A stretch of DNA of 64,000 nt from Pseudomonadota bacterium (GTDB lineage Bacteria; Pseudomonadota; Gammaproteobacteria; Burkholderiales; Rhodocyclaceae), in the NCBI GenBank assembly GCA_018241685.1, contig JAFEDJ010000022.1, positions 62,001 to 126,000 of the forward strand. Reading direction: 5' to 3'. Below, piece after piece: positions 35,631 through 48,477 of this stretch (position 1 is its first letter; every line of letters starts with the position of its first letter). The translations under genes and the position numbers were made by a program. The notes below the pieces were generated by a model. The model was not told where the DNA came from and searched no databases. It saw only the letters and a list, made by a program, of their open reading frames with translations.

Positions 35631-36776
35631 GTGAGATCCGTTTTCTGGAGAGTTCTGCGCAACGCTGCCGCGCTGTTGGGCGTGGGCTTGTGCGTTCCGG
35701 CGCTGGCCGCGCCGCAGGTGGATACGCTGCGCCTGCCACCGGGTTTCCGGGTCGAAGTGCTCACCGATCAGGTGCCAAACGCCCGCGGGATGAGCCTCGG
35801 TGACTTCGCCGATGGGCGCGGCGTGATCTATGTTGGCAGCCGCACGGCCGGCAAGGTCTATGGGGTGGAGATCGACAAGGGGCGGGCGACGCGCGTGCAC
35901 ACGCTGGCCAGCGGGCTGGAGCAGCCGGTGGGCGTAGCCTACCGGAACGGCAGCCTGTTCGTGTCGGCGGTGTCGCGCATCGTGGTCCTCGACGGCGTCG
36001 GCCGCCATCTCGACAAACCGCCGGCGCCGCGGGCCTTGAGCGCCCGTTTCCCCACCGAGACGCACCACGGCTGGAAGTTCATCGCGTTTGGCCCGGATGG
36101 CTGGCTCTACGTGCCAGTCGGCGCGCCGTGCAACATCTGCGAGCCGGACGAGCGGCGCTACGCCAACATTCAGCGCATCCGCCCGGACGGCAGCGGTGCC
36201 GAGGTGGTGGCGCGGGGCGTGCGGAACACCGTCGGCTTCGACTGGAACCCGGCGGATGGCAGCCTGTGGTTCACCGACAACGGCCGCGACTTGCTTGGCG
36301 ACGAGTTGCCGTCCGACGAGCTGAACCGGGTGACGAAGAGTGGTGAGCATTTCGGCTATCCCTATTGCCACCAAGGCGATACCACCGACCCGGAGTTCGG
36401 CGCGAAGCACACGTGCAGGGAGTTCACGCCGCCGGTAGCGAAGCTGGGGGCCCACGTGGCGGCGCTGGGCATGCGCTTCTACACCGGCCGCATGTTCCCG
36501 GCGGCCTACCGCAACAACATCTTCATCGCCGAGCACGGCTCGTGGAACCGCAGCCGCAAGTCCGGCTACCGCGTCGTGCGCGTCGAAGTGGACCAGGCGG
36601 GCAAGGCTGTGCGCCAGGAGGTCTTTGCCGAAGGCTGGCTGCAGGTGGACGCCGGCGGCCAGGAAAGCGTGTGGGGGCGGCCGGCCGATGTGCTGGTGTT
36701 GCCGGACGGTTCGCTGCTGATCAGCGACGATCAAGCCGGCGCGATCTATCGGGTGAGCTACGGCGGCGGTTCGTAA
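35631..36776 (+). CDS. Secreted sorbosone/glucose dehydrogenase-like beta-propeller protein
   Basis: A 381-residue protein from GTG 35631 with the strong ribosome site AAGGGAGAAAGG. Residues 1-28 form a signal peptide (cleavage near ALA-AP), so the product is periplasmic. The propeller shows LPPGFRVEVLTDQVPNARGMSLGD, GVAYRNGSLFVSAVSRI, HHGWKFIAFGPDGWLYVPVGAPCNIC, ARGVRNTVGFDWNPADGSLWFTDNGRD (core RGVRNTVGFDWNP), EHGSWNRS and a final VLPDGSLLISDDQAGAIYRV (core DGSLLISDDQAG). These match the GSDH/sorbosone-dehydrogenase family, often PQQ-dependent. Conserved cysteines in CNIC and CHQGD/HTCRE could form disulfides. The true substrate is unknown. Confidence 0.85.
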   Translation: MRSVFWRVLRNAAALLGVGLCVPALAAPQVDTLRLPPGFRVEVLTDQVPNARGMSLGDFADGRGVIYVGSRTAGKVYGVEIDKGRATRVHTLASGLEQPVGVAYRNGSLFVSAVSRIVVLDGVGRHLDKPPAPRALSARFPTETHHGWKFIAFGPDGWLYVPVGAPCNICEPDERRYANIQRIRPDGSGAEVVARGVRNTVGFDWNPADGSLWFTDNGRDLLGDELPSDELNRVTKSGEHFGYPYCHQGDTTDPEFGAKHTCREFTPPVAKLGAHVAALGMRFYTGRMFPAAYRNNIFIAEHGSWNRSRKSGYRVVRVEVDQAGKAVRQEVFAEGWLQVDAGGQESVWGRPADVLVLPDGSLLISDDQAGAIYRVSYGGGS

Positions 36777-36820
36777 GCGCGCGTTTCCCCGATTGCATCA
36801 CCGGGCGGCGGCGGCTAGGC

Positions 36821-36847
36821 TGCGTCCTTTTCGGTCGCGAGGACGCA
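36821..36847 (+). promoter_or_regulatory. Hairpin occluding the ribosome site of the first hydroxyacid dehydrogenase
   Basis: TGCGTCCT (36821-36828) and AGGACGCA (36840-36847) form a perfect 8-bp stem with an 11-nt loop. The second arm contains the only Shine-Dalgarno candidate (GAGGA, 36839-36843) for ATG 36852. Melting of the stem would be needed for initiation, so translation may be temperature-, protein- or ligand-controlled, or simply inefficient. Confidence 0.45.
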
Positions 36848-36851
36848 AGCA

Positions 36852-37724
36852 ATGAAAGTCGGTTTCATCGGTCTGGGCATCATGGGGCGCCCGATGGCAC
36901 TCAACCTCCTCAAGGGCGGCTATGACGTGACCGTGTGGGCGCGCCGCGCCGAGTCCATGGCCCCGCTGCTGGAAGCCGGTGCCAAGGGGGCGGCCAACAG
37001 TGCGGCGGTGGCTGCGGCCTGTGATGTGGTGTTCTCGATGGTGGCGGACGCTGCCGATGTGGAGCAGGTAGCCCTTGGCGCCGGTGGTGTAGCCGAAGGC
37101 GCCAAGGCTGGGCTGATCTACGTGGACATGAGCACCATTGCGCCGGCTGCTGCGCAGTCGATTTCGGCACGGCTCGCCGAGCGGGGTGTGATGATGCTCG
37201 ACGCGCCGGTGTCCGGTGGCGAGGTCGGGGCAATCAATGGCGCGTTGACCATCATGGTTGGCGGCGATGAGGGGGCCTTTGAGACGGCCAAGCCGCTGTT
37301 CGCCTGCATGGGCAAGGCCGCCACGCTGATCGGCGGGCCCGGCGCCGGTCAGGTAGCGAAGGCCTGCAACCAGATTCTCACCGGCGTCGGCGTGATGGCG
37401 GTGGCCGAGGCCTTCAACTTCGCCCGCAAGAGCGGTGTCGATGCTGGCCGTGTGCGTGAGGCGCTGCTCGGCGGCTTTGCCTATAGCCGCATCCTCGAGA
37501 ACCATGGTCAGCGCATGCTCGATCGCAACTTCAAGCCGGGCTTCAAGGCCTGGATGCATCAGAAGGACATGAACATCGTCATGCAGGAAGCCCACCGCCT
37601 CGGCCTGATGCTGCCGAGCAGCGCGGCCACGGCCCAGCTCTTCAACGCGCTGGTCGGCAGCGGCATGGGCGAGGAAGACTCCATCGCCGCGCTCAAGCTG
37701 CTGGAAAACCTGTCGGGAGAGTGA
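36852..37724 (+). CDS. NAD(P)-dependent beta-hydroxyacid dehydrogenase (GarR/GlxR type), copy 1
   Basis: A 290-residue oxidoreductase of the 3-hydroxyisobutyrate/tartronate-semialdehyde reductase family. The N-terminal Rossmann motif is GFIGLGIMGRPMALNLLKGG; the substrate motif is DAPVSGGEVGA; the catalytic lysine lies in GAGQVAKACNQ. The cofactor helix ends in WARRAE with arginines, which favours NADPH. Possible substrates include tartronate, glyoxylate or succinic semialdehyde; none can be chosen from sequence. Its stop overlaps the GTG start of a paralogue in the same direction. The ribosome site is inside a hairpin. Confidence 0.9.
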   Translation: MKVGFIGLGIMGRPMALNLLKGGYDVTVWARRAESMAPLLEAGAKGAANSAAVAAACDVVFSMVADAADVEQVALGAGGVAEGAKAGLIYVDMSTIAPAAAQSISARLAERGVMMLDAPVSGGEVGAINGALTIMVGGDEGAFETAKPLFACMGKAATLIGGPGAGQVAKACNQILTGVGVMAVAEAFNFARKSGVDAGRVREALLGGFAYSRILENHGQRMLDRNFKPGFKAWMHQKDMNIVMQEAHRLGLMLPSSAATAQLFNALVGSGMGEEDSIAALKLLENLSGE

Positions 37725-38596
37725 CGGTGCGGGTCGGATTTGTCGGACTGGGTGTGATGGGCCGGCCGATGGCCGGCCACCTGCTGGCGGCTGGCCGCGA
37801 GCTGGCCGTGTGGGCACGGCGGCCGGAATCGGCGGCACCGCTGGTGGAAGCCGGCGCGCGGGTGTGTGCGACGCCGGCCGAGCTGGCCAGCCGTTGCGAG
37901 GTGGTGATCTCGGTGGTGACGGCCAGCGCCGACGTGGAGAACTTGGCCCTCGGCGCGGATGGCCTCATCGAGGGTTTCGCACCGGGCGGCATCCACGTGG
38001 ACATGAGTACCATCGCGCCGGGGACTGCGCGCAAGGTGGCGGCTCGCTATGCGGAGCGCGGCATCGGCTGGCTGGATGCGCCGGTGTCCGGCGGCGAGAT
38101 CGGCGCGCGGGATGCGACGCTGGCGATCATGGCCGGCGGCGAAGCCGAGGTGCTGGAGCGCGTGCGGCCCGTGCTGGCCTGCATGGGCAAGACGGTGGTG
38201 CACATCGGGCCGGCCGGTGCTGGCCAGGTGGCCAAGGCCTGCAACCAGATGATCATGGTCAATGCGATCCAGGCCTGCGCGGAAGCCATGCGTCTGGCCG
38301 GTGCCCACGGTGTAGACCTGGCCCGTGTGCGGGAGGCCCTGCTGGGCGGCTCGGCCGGTTCGCGGGTGCTCGACGTGATGGGCGACCGCATGGCCCGGCG
38401 GGATTTCGTCGCCGGCATCCAGTCGCGGCTGCATCACAAGGACTTCGCTATCCTGATGGAAGAGGCCCGTCAGCTCGGCGCACCCTTGCCGGTGGCGGCC
38501 CAGACCTGGCAGCAGCTCAACGCGCTGATGGCGCTGGGCGGCGGCCGGGACGATACGGCGAGCCTCTTGAAAGTGCTCGAACCCGCGGGAGAATGA
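37721..38596 (+). CDS. NAD(P)-dependent beta-hydroxyacid dehydrogenase (GarR/GlxR type), copy 2
   Basis: A 291-residue paralogue of the preceding gene, starting at GTG 37721 inside its stop (GTGA overlap). It has GFVGLGVMGRPMAGHLLAAG, DAPVSGGEIGARDA, and the catalytic lysine in GAGQVAKACNQM. The two proteins are collinear throughout, showing a tandem duplication, yet differ in the middle and C-terminal substrate region (for example HHKDFAILMEEARQLG against HQKDMNIVMQEAHRLG). They may have different substrates or form a heteromer. The end overlaps the next gene (ATGA). Confidence 0.9.
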   Translation: MTVRVGFVGLGVMGRPMAGHLLAAGRELAVWARRPESAAPLVEAGARVCATPAELASRCEVVISVVTASADVENLALGADGLIEGFAPGGIHVDMSTIAPGTARKVAARYAERGIGWLDAPVSGGEIGARDATLAIMAGGEAEVLERVRPVLACMGKTVVHIGPAGAGQVAKACNQMIMVNAIQACAEAMRLAGAHGVDLARVREALLGGSAGSRVLDVMGDRMARRDFVAGIQSRLHHKDFAILMEEARQLGAPLPVAAQTWQQLNALMALGGGRDDTASLLKVLEPAGE

Positions 38597-39138
38597 TCGT
38601 GACGACGCCAATTTCACGCCGACGCTTTGCGCTGTTGTTGGGCACCGCAGTGGGGGCAACCGTACTGGGTGGCTGCGCTGGGTTGTCGCTGGGCCTGAAG
38701 AAGCCCGACGTGAAGGTGGCCGGCATCCGGCTGCTGGACGCCGGCCTGTTCGAACAGCGCTTCATCGTGAGCCTGCGCATCACCAACCCGAACAACGCCG
38801 AGATTCCCATCGAAGGGCTCAACTTCAATGTGGATATCAATGGCCAGCCCTTTGCGCACGGCGTCAGCAATCAGCCGGTGGTGGTGCCACGGCTCGGCGA
38901 GGCGGTGCTGGAGGTGACCGCCACCACCGGGCTGGACAAGCTGCTGCGTCAGTTCGGCGAGCTGGGTCGGGGCCGCGACAGGGTCGATTACCGCATCCGC
39001 GGGCGCCTGGTGACCGGCAACCTGGGCGGCTTCGACTTCGACAAGAGCGGTGAGGTAGCCTTCCCGAAGATCCTCGGCGGCAGCAACGGGCCGAAGACCG
39101 AGCCGACGCCGGACAAGGGGCCGTCGGAGAGCTTCTGA
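38593..39138 (+). CDS. Tat-type LEA14/WHy-domain lipoprotein
   Basis: A 181-residue protein from ATG 38593, overlapping the previous stop. The N-terminus has a twin-arginine motif (SRRRFALLLG), a hydrophobic stretch and a lipobox ending LGGC, so it is probably exported by Tat and lipidated. The mature part holds a WHy/LEA14 beta-domain: VAGIRLLDAGLFEQRFIVSLRITNPNNAEIPIEGLNFNVDING (core SLRITNPNNAEIPIEGL). Such proteins are linked to desiccation or stress protection and envelope maintenance. The last 20 residues are polar and Pro-rich. It is translationally coupled to the dehydrogenases, although no functional link is obvious. Confidence 0.82.
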   Translation: MIVTTPISRRRFALLLGTAVGATVLGGCAGLSLGLKKPDVKVAGIRLLDAGLFEQRFIVSLRITNPNNAEIPIEGLNFNVDINGQPFAHGVSNQPVVVPRLGEAVLEVTATTGLDKLLRQFGELGRGRDRVDYRIRGRLVTGNLGGFDFDKSGEVAFPKILGGSNGPKTEPTPDKGPSESF

Positions 39139-39178
39139 AGCGCTGGACGCCGGACCGGCGACAGGTTGGCTGCGGTCC

Positions 39179-39204
39179 GCTTACAAACGAACATCGGCTT
39201 ACAA
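39179..39204 (+). repeat. Two direct GCTTACAA repeats upstream of the glycine-zipper gene
   Basis: GCTTACAA occurs at 39179-39186 and 39197-39204, 18 bp apart, in the leader region of the envelope gene at 39290. On the minus strand each reads TTGTAAGC, which resembles the GTAAA half site of CpxR, but the spacing is not the CpxR one. A response-regulator site is possible. Confidence 0.25.
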
Positions 39205-39289
39205 CCCGACGCCAACGCCGGACTGGGTGCCGCGTTATTTCCTGCAAGGGGCGGCAATTGCGCCGCCCGATTCCAGCAGGAGTAGAACG

Positions 39290-39745
39290 ATGAAAAAGCT
39301 CATGATCCCGGCGGTTCTGGCCGCTGTCGTTTTCAGCGCCAACGCCTTTGCCGACCATGGTTGGGATGATGACGATCACTGCGATCATCGCTACCGTCAC
39401 GGTGGCCGTCCGGTGGTGGTCTATGAGCAGCCGCAGGTGGTGTATCAGGCGCCGCCGGCTGTCTATCAAGCCCCGCCGCAAGTGGTGTACCGGGAGCGCA
39501 TCGTGTATCGCGACCGGCCGGTGTATTACGCCCAGCCGCAACCCGAGGCCTATTACCCGCCGCAGCCGGCCGTCGCCTATCCGCGCTACGACGGCAACCG
39601 GGTGGTTGGTCAGGCGGTGGGCGCTTTGGCGGGTGGGGTGATCGGCAACCAGATCGGCCGCGGCGGTGGCCGCGTGGCGGCCACTGCAGTCGGTGCGGTG
39701 CTGGGCAGCGTGGTCGGCGGCCGGATGGCCGGCTACCCGTACTGA
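39290..39745 (+). CDS. Glycine-zipper 2TM-domain envelope protein
   Basis: A 151-residue secreted protein from ATG 39290, with GCAGGAG upstream. Residues 1-21 form a signal peptide (cleavage near AFA-DH). Next is a His/Asp-rich segment (HGWDDDDHCDHRYRHGG), then Tyr/Pro/Val repeats (VVYEQPQ, VVYQAPP, AVYQAPP, VVYRERI). The C-terminal glycine zipper GQAVGALAGGVIGNQIGRGG and AVGAVLGSVVGGRMAG resembles the Rickettsia 17-kDa antigen/YMGG family, which inserts in or lies under the outer membrane. The His/Asp segment could bind metal. The stop is back-to-back with the convergent GGDEF-EAL stop. Confidence 0.85.
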   Translation: MKKLMIPAVLAAVVFSANAFADHGWDDDDHCDHRYRHGGRPVVVYEQPQVVYQAPPAVYQAPPQVVYRERIVYRDRPVYYAQPQPEAYYPPQPAVAYPRYDGNRVVGQAVGALAGGVIGNQIGRGGGRVAATAVGAVLGSVVGGRMAGYPY

Positions 39746-42550
39746 TCAGAGCGGCGTCAACGACACCAGCCGTGAAGCGCGCAGGCCGCGCAGCATGGAG
39801 GTCATCTCGGTGGCGCTGATCGGCTTGCTGCACAGGTAACCCTGGTAGGCGTCGCAGCGCCAGCGGCGCAGCAGGGCCAGTTGGGCTTCGGTCTCGACGC
39901 CCTCCGCGATTACTTCCAGCCGCAGCGTATGGGCCATCGCAACGATGGTCTGGGCGATGGCGGCGTCGTCGGGTTCGCTGACGATGTCCTTGATGAAGGA
40001 ACGGTCGATCTTCAGGCGGTCGATCGGGAAGCGCTTGAGGTTGGCGAGGCTGGAATAGCCGGTTCCGAAGTCATCCACCGACAGCTGCAGGCCAAGCTTC
40101 TTGCATTCGGCCAGCAGGCTGCGGGTGTGTTCCGGATTGCGCATAACCAGGCTCTCGGTCAGCTCCAGGTCGAGGTAGGCTGGCGGTAGGCGCGCGCCTG
40201 CCAGCGCGGCCTTGATGGTGTCGAGCAGGTCCGCGTCGTCGAACTGGCGAGCGGACAGGTTGACGCCCACCGGCACGCGGCAGATGCCTTCCTGCAGCCA
40301 GGCATGGTTCTGCCGGCAGGCCTCGTGGAGCACCCAGGCGCCGATCGGTACGATCAGGCCGCACTCTTCGGCGATCGGGATGAAGACGTCCGGCGACACC
40401 ATCGTGCCGTCCGGTTGCCGCCAGCGGATCAGCGCCTCCAGGCCGATCAGTTCGCCGGAGAGCGTGTCCACCTGGGGCTGGTAGAACAGTTCGAGCTGAT
40501 TGGCGTCGACGGCTTGGCGCAGGCGGTTCTCCAGTTCGAGGCGCTCGCTGTAGCGGGCAGACAAGCTATGGTCGAAGAACTGGTAGTTGTTGCGCCCCCG
40601 CTCCTTGGCCAGGTACATGGCGGCGTCGGCGTTTTTTATCAGCGCGTGGCCGTCAAGGCCGTCGCCCGGGTAGAGGGCGATGCCGATGCTCGGGGTCACC
40701 GTGCACTGTTGGCCGGACAGATCGAAGGGGCGGGCCAGGCTGGTAAGGATGCGCTCAGCTACGTCCTCCGGCATGGAGCCTTCCTCGAGGTCGCCGAGGA
40801 CAACCACGAATTCGTCGCCGCCGGTGCGTGCCACCAGATCGCCGTCGCGCACGCAGGCGCGCAGGCGTTGGGCAACCAGCAGTAGTAGTTGGTCGCCGGC
40901 TTGGTGGCCGAGGGTGTCATTGACGAACTTGAAGCGATCAAGGTCGGTGAACAGCACGGCTACGCCCCGTTGCAGCTGGGAGGCCAGGCCGATTGCTTCG
41001 GCCAGGTGTTCGTTGAGCAGGGTGCGGTTGGGCAGCGACGTGAGATTGTCGTAGTGGGCGAGGTGGCGGATGCGGCTTTCGGCTGCCCGTCGCTGGGTGA
41101 TGTCGGCGATGATGCCCAGGTAGCCGCGGATCTGCTTCCTGCTGTCGTGGACCACTGAGATGGCGATGTTGGCGGGGAAGATGCTGCCGTCCCGTCGCCG
41201 CAGGTTGATCTCCCGTGGCTCCGTGTGGTTGCTGGCGCTGGCTTCTTCGGCGAGGGCGGCAAAGCCGTTGTTGCGGTGGGCGAGGGTCCAGCGGGCGATG
41301 TCTTCGGCGGTATGGAAGACCAACGGTGTTTCCAGCCCGACGAGTTCTTCGGCCGAATGGCCGAACAGACGTTCGGCGGCCGGGTTTACGACTCGGATGA
41401 TGCCGTTGGAGTCGGTGTAAACGATGGCGTACTCGGCGCAGTCCAGAATCGCCCGTTGCAGTGAGGTGGTCTCCCGCAGCAGGGCTTCGGAGCGGGCGTG
41501 CTTCTCGACCTCGGTTTCCAGCAGGCGGTTGGTTTCGGCCAGCGCACTGATGTACTGGCCGAGGGCCTCGTTGGCGTCCGCCAGTGCGAGGGTCTTTTCG
41601 GTGACCTGCTTGCGGATCGCGTCGGCGCGGGTTTGCAGCACGTACAGGATCAGCGCGGCCAGCAGCCCAAGGGACAGGCCGGAAAAGAGCTGGGCACCCG
41701 CATCCGGCCCCGGATCCAGGAGCAGTTCCCGGGCGTCGGGGGCGGCAATCAGCAGCCAGCGGCGACCGTAGAGCTGGATGGCTTCCGCGTAGGATTGGTC
41801 GCTCAGGCGGTAGTTCGGGGTCGCGAACAGGCGGTGGGCGCCGTCATCGGCATCAATGAGCTCGAATTCCAGCGGAGTGCGGCCTTCGCCTGTCGCTGGG
41901 ACGAGCATTTCGCGAAGCAGCCGGCTCAGCGGGACTTCGATGAACACCAGCTCATGGGCGGTTGCATGGGGCGTCGCGAGAGATTTTACGGGGGCGAGCA
42001 GCAGGAGGTCGTCGCCGTCATCGGCCTTGCCCTGGCGCTGTGTGTGCAGGTGGCTGGCGACGCCGGCCTCGCCGTTGGCGGTGTCAACGATCAACTGGCG
42101 GAGGGCGGTGCGGCTGGGTTCGTCCGGAAGGTGGGATGGGGCGACGAAGGCTGCGCCGGACGGCGGCTCGCCATCGGACTCCACTGAGACGCTCACCAAG
42201 GCGTCGTCGCCGCTCAGGCGGAGTACGCCGAGCCGGCGGATTTCCGGATAGTGGGCTCGCAGCGGAGCGACAAAATCCGCGAACTCCCGTTCGTCGATCC
42301 GCGGCGCCTGGGCCACGTGGCGACGCATGACCTCGCTGAGGGTGACCAGGCCCTCCGTCCTTTCGCGCAACTGGGCAATGTGCTGTCGAGCCAACTGCTG
42401 GAAGCGCACGCCTGCCGCCTCCCGCTCCTCGAGGATGGTGGCGTGGTAACTGTTCAGCGTGAAGGCAAGAACCAGGGTAAAGACGAGTACGGCCAGCCCG
42501 TAGCGGCGAAACACGTCGACAACCTGAGCGGATGTCGTGCTGCGGGTCAT
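39746..42550 (-). CDS. Membrane sensor with CHASE-like, PAS, GGDEF and EAL domains
   Basis: A 934-residue c-di-GMP enzyme from ATG 42550 with AGGAG upstream. Order: membrane helix (about 15-33); periplasmic CHASE-like sensor (about 34-270); second membrane helix (about 285-305); coiled coil (about 310-355); PAS (about 360-485, with YTDSNGIIRVVNPAAERLFG); GGDEF domain with intact GGDEF in ARTGGDEFVVVLG; EAL domain with intact EAL in LIGLEALIRW and DDFGTGYSSLANLK. Both catalytic motifs look competent, so it could make or degrade c-di-GMP. It is downstream of an HD-GYP regulator on the same strand, 91 bp away. Confidence 0.93.
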   Translation of the reverse strand: MTRSTTSAQVVDVFRRYGLAVLVFTLVLAFTLNSYHATILEEREAAGVRFQQLARQHIAQLRERTEGLVTLSEVMRRHVAQAPRIDEREFADFVAPLRAHYPEIRRLGVLRLSGDDALVSVSVESDGEPPSGAAFVAPSHLPDEPSRTALRQLIVDTANGEAGVASHLHTQRQGKADDGDDLLLLAPVKSLATPHATAHELVFIEVPLSRLLREMLVPATGEGRTPLEFELIDADDGAHRLFATPNYRLSDQSYAEAIQLYGRRWLLIAAPDARELLLDPGPDAGAQLFSGLSLGLLAALILYVLQTRADAIRKQVTEKTLALADANEALGQYISALAETNRLLETEVEKHARSEALLRETTSLQRAILDCAEYAIVYTDSNGIIRVVNPAAERLFGHSAEELVGLETPLVFHTAEDIARWTLAHRNNGFAALAEEASASNHTEPREINLRRRDGSIFPANIAISVVHDSRKQIRGYLGIIADITQRRAAESRIRHLAHYDNLTSLPNRTLLNEHLAEAIGLASQLQRGVAVLFTDLDRFKFVNDTLGHQAGDQLLLLVAQRLRACVRDGDLVARTGGDEFVVVLGDLEEGSMPEDVAERILTSLARPFDLSGQQCTVTPSIGIALYPGDGLDGHALIKNADAAMYLAKERGRNNYQFFDHSLSARYSERLELENRLRQAVDANQLELFYQPQVDTLSGELIGLEALIRWRQPDGTMVSPDVFIPIAEECGLIVPIGAWVLHEACRQNHAWLQEGICRVPVGVNLSARQFDDADLLDTIKAALAGARLPPAYLDLELTESLVMRNPEHTRSLLAECKKLGLQLSVDDFGTGYSSLANLKRFPIDRLKIDRSFIKDIVSEPDDAAIAQTIVAMAHTLRLEVIAEGVETEAQLALLRRWRCDAYQGYLCSKPISATEMTSMLRGLRASRLVSLTPL

Positions 42551-42641
42551 CGAGTCTCCTGAAGGATGAACGGATCTCTGTCGGCGGATCCTCCCGCGGA
42601 CTTAACGGTCGCAGCCGCCCAATCTTGAGTCCCGGACCGTC

Positions 42642-43796
42642 CTAGTCCTCGCCGAAGACCAGGCGCAGCCGCTCGGCTTCGTGTTCGTGGTCCACTTCTA
42701 CGTCGGCGAAGCGTTGCGCGATGGCGCGGAATTCGTCCTGCAGCTCGATGAAGGCGTCGAGGATGTCCGGGTCGAAGTGGTTGCTGCGTCCACGGAGCAG
42801 GAGTTCGCTGGCTTCGTCGTGGGTGAAGGCCGGCTTGTAGACGCGCTTGCTGATCAGTGCGTCGTAGACGTCGGCAACGGCCATCAGGCGGGCCGACAAC
42901 GGAATGCGTTCGCCGGCGAGGCCCTGGGGATAGCCGCTGCCATCCCATTTTTCCTGGTGGGAATGGGCGATCTCCTTGGCGTAGCGCAGGTAGCCGGCGG
43001 ACAGGCCAAACAGCGACGCGGCCTTGCTGATGGCCTCCATGCCCAGGGTGGTGTGGGTCTTCATGATCTCGAACTCGGCTGGAGTCAGGCGGCCGGGTTT
43101 GAGGAGGATGCGGTCGGGGATGCCGACTTTGCCGATATCGTGCAGCGGTGCCGACTTGTACATCAGCTCGATATTCTCGTCGTTCAGCTCGGTGGCGAAG
43201 CGCGGGTGGTGTTGCAGGTGGCGGGCGAGGGTGCGCACATACATCTGCGTGCGCCGGATGTGGTTGCCGGTTTCGTTGTCACGGGTTTCGGCCAGGGAGG
43301 CCATTGCGACGATGGTGGCGTCCTGCATCAGCCCCAGCTCGCGGGTACGGCGCACGACCTCCTGCTCCAGGTAGGCATTGCGGTCGCGCAGGAAGTCGCT
43401 AGCTGCTTTCAGCGTCAGGTGGTTGCGGATCCGGGTGAGGACCAGCGGCGGGCTGATCGGCTTGGTGATGTAGTCCACCGCGCCGGCATCGAAGCCGAGT
43501 TGCTCGTCCACTTCCTCGTTACGGATGGTCAGGAAGATCACTGGAATGCTCGCGGTCTGCGGGTCCCCCATCAGGCGCCGGCATACCTCGTAGCCGTCGA
43601 TGTCCGGCATCGTCACGTCGAGCAGAATCAGGTCGGGCTGCGGCGTACTGGCCGCCAGTGCCAACGCGCGGGCGCCGTTGGTGGCGATGCGGGTACGGAA
43701 GTCGGCGCGGTGCAGGCAGTGGACGATCGGCTCGATGGAGTCGGGCGCGTCATCGACCACGAGGATCAACGGATTGCGAGGGTCGGTAGAGGGCAT
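42642..43796 (-). CDS. Response regulator with HD-GYP c-di-GMP phosphodiesterase domain
   Basis: A 384-residue two-domain protein from ATG 43796. The N-terminal receiver (residues about 8-125) has VDDAPD acidic residues, the phosphoacceptor in LILLDVTMPDIDG and the lysine in YITKPIS. The C-terminal HD-GYP domain (about 175-370) shows ETGNHIRRTQMYV, the catalytic HDIGKVGIPD, and SHQEKWDGSGYPQGL with the GYP signature. It should hydrolyse c-di-GMP when phosphorylated. The large hybrid kinase ends 23 bp upstream on the same strand and is its likely phosphodonor. A short coiled coil joins the domains. Confidence 0.94.
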   Translation of the reverse strand: MPSTDPRNPLILVVDDAPDSIEPIVHCLHRADFRTRIATNGARALALAASTPQPDLILLDVTMPDIDGYEVCRRLMGDPQTASIPVIFLTIRNEEVDEQLGFDAGAVDYITKPISPPLVLTRIRNHLTLKAASDFLRDRNAYLEQEVVRRTRELGLMQDATIVAMASLAETRDNETGNHIRRTQMYVRTLARHLQHHPRFATELNDENIELMYKSAPLHDIGKVGIPDRILLKPGRLTPAEFEIMKTHTTLGMEAISKAASLFGLSAGYLRYAKEIAHSHQEKWDGSGYPQGLAGERIPLSARLMAVADVYDALISKRVYKPAFTHDEASELLLRGRSNHFDPDILDAFIELQDEFRAIAQRFADVEVDHEHEAERLRLVFGED

Positions 43797-43819
43797 CGGT
43801 GAGAGGCTCCGGGCGAGTG

Positions 43820-48466
<4,647 letters not shown>

Positions 48467-48477
48467 CGGCCGGGCCG

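Noticed and set aside
35451..36734. N-terminal extension of the tail-tube-like gene
   Set aside because: The extension is antisense to the sugar dehydrogenase, and the ATG at 35450 has a strong ribosome site and begins the first domain.
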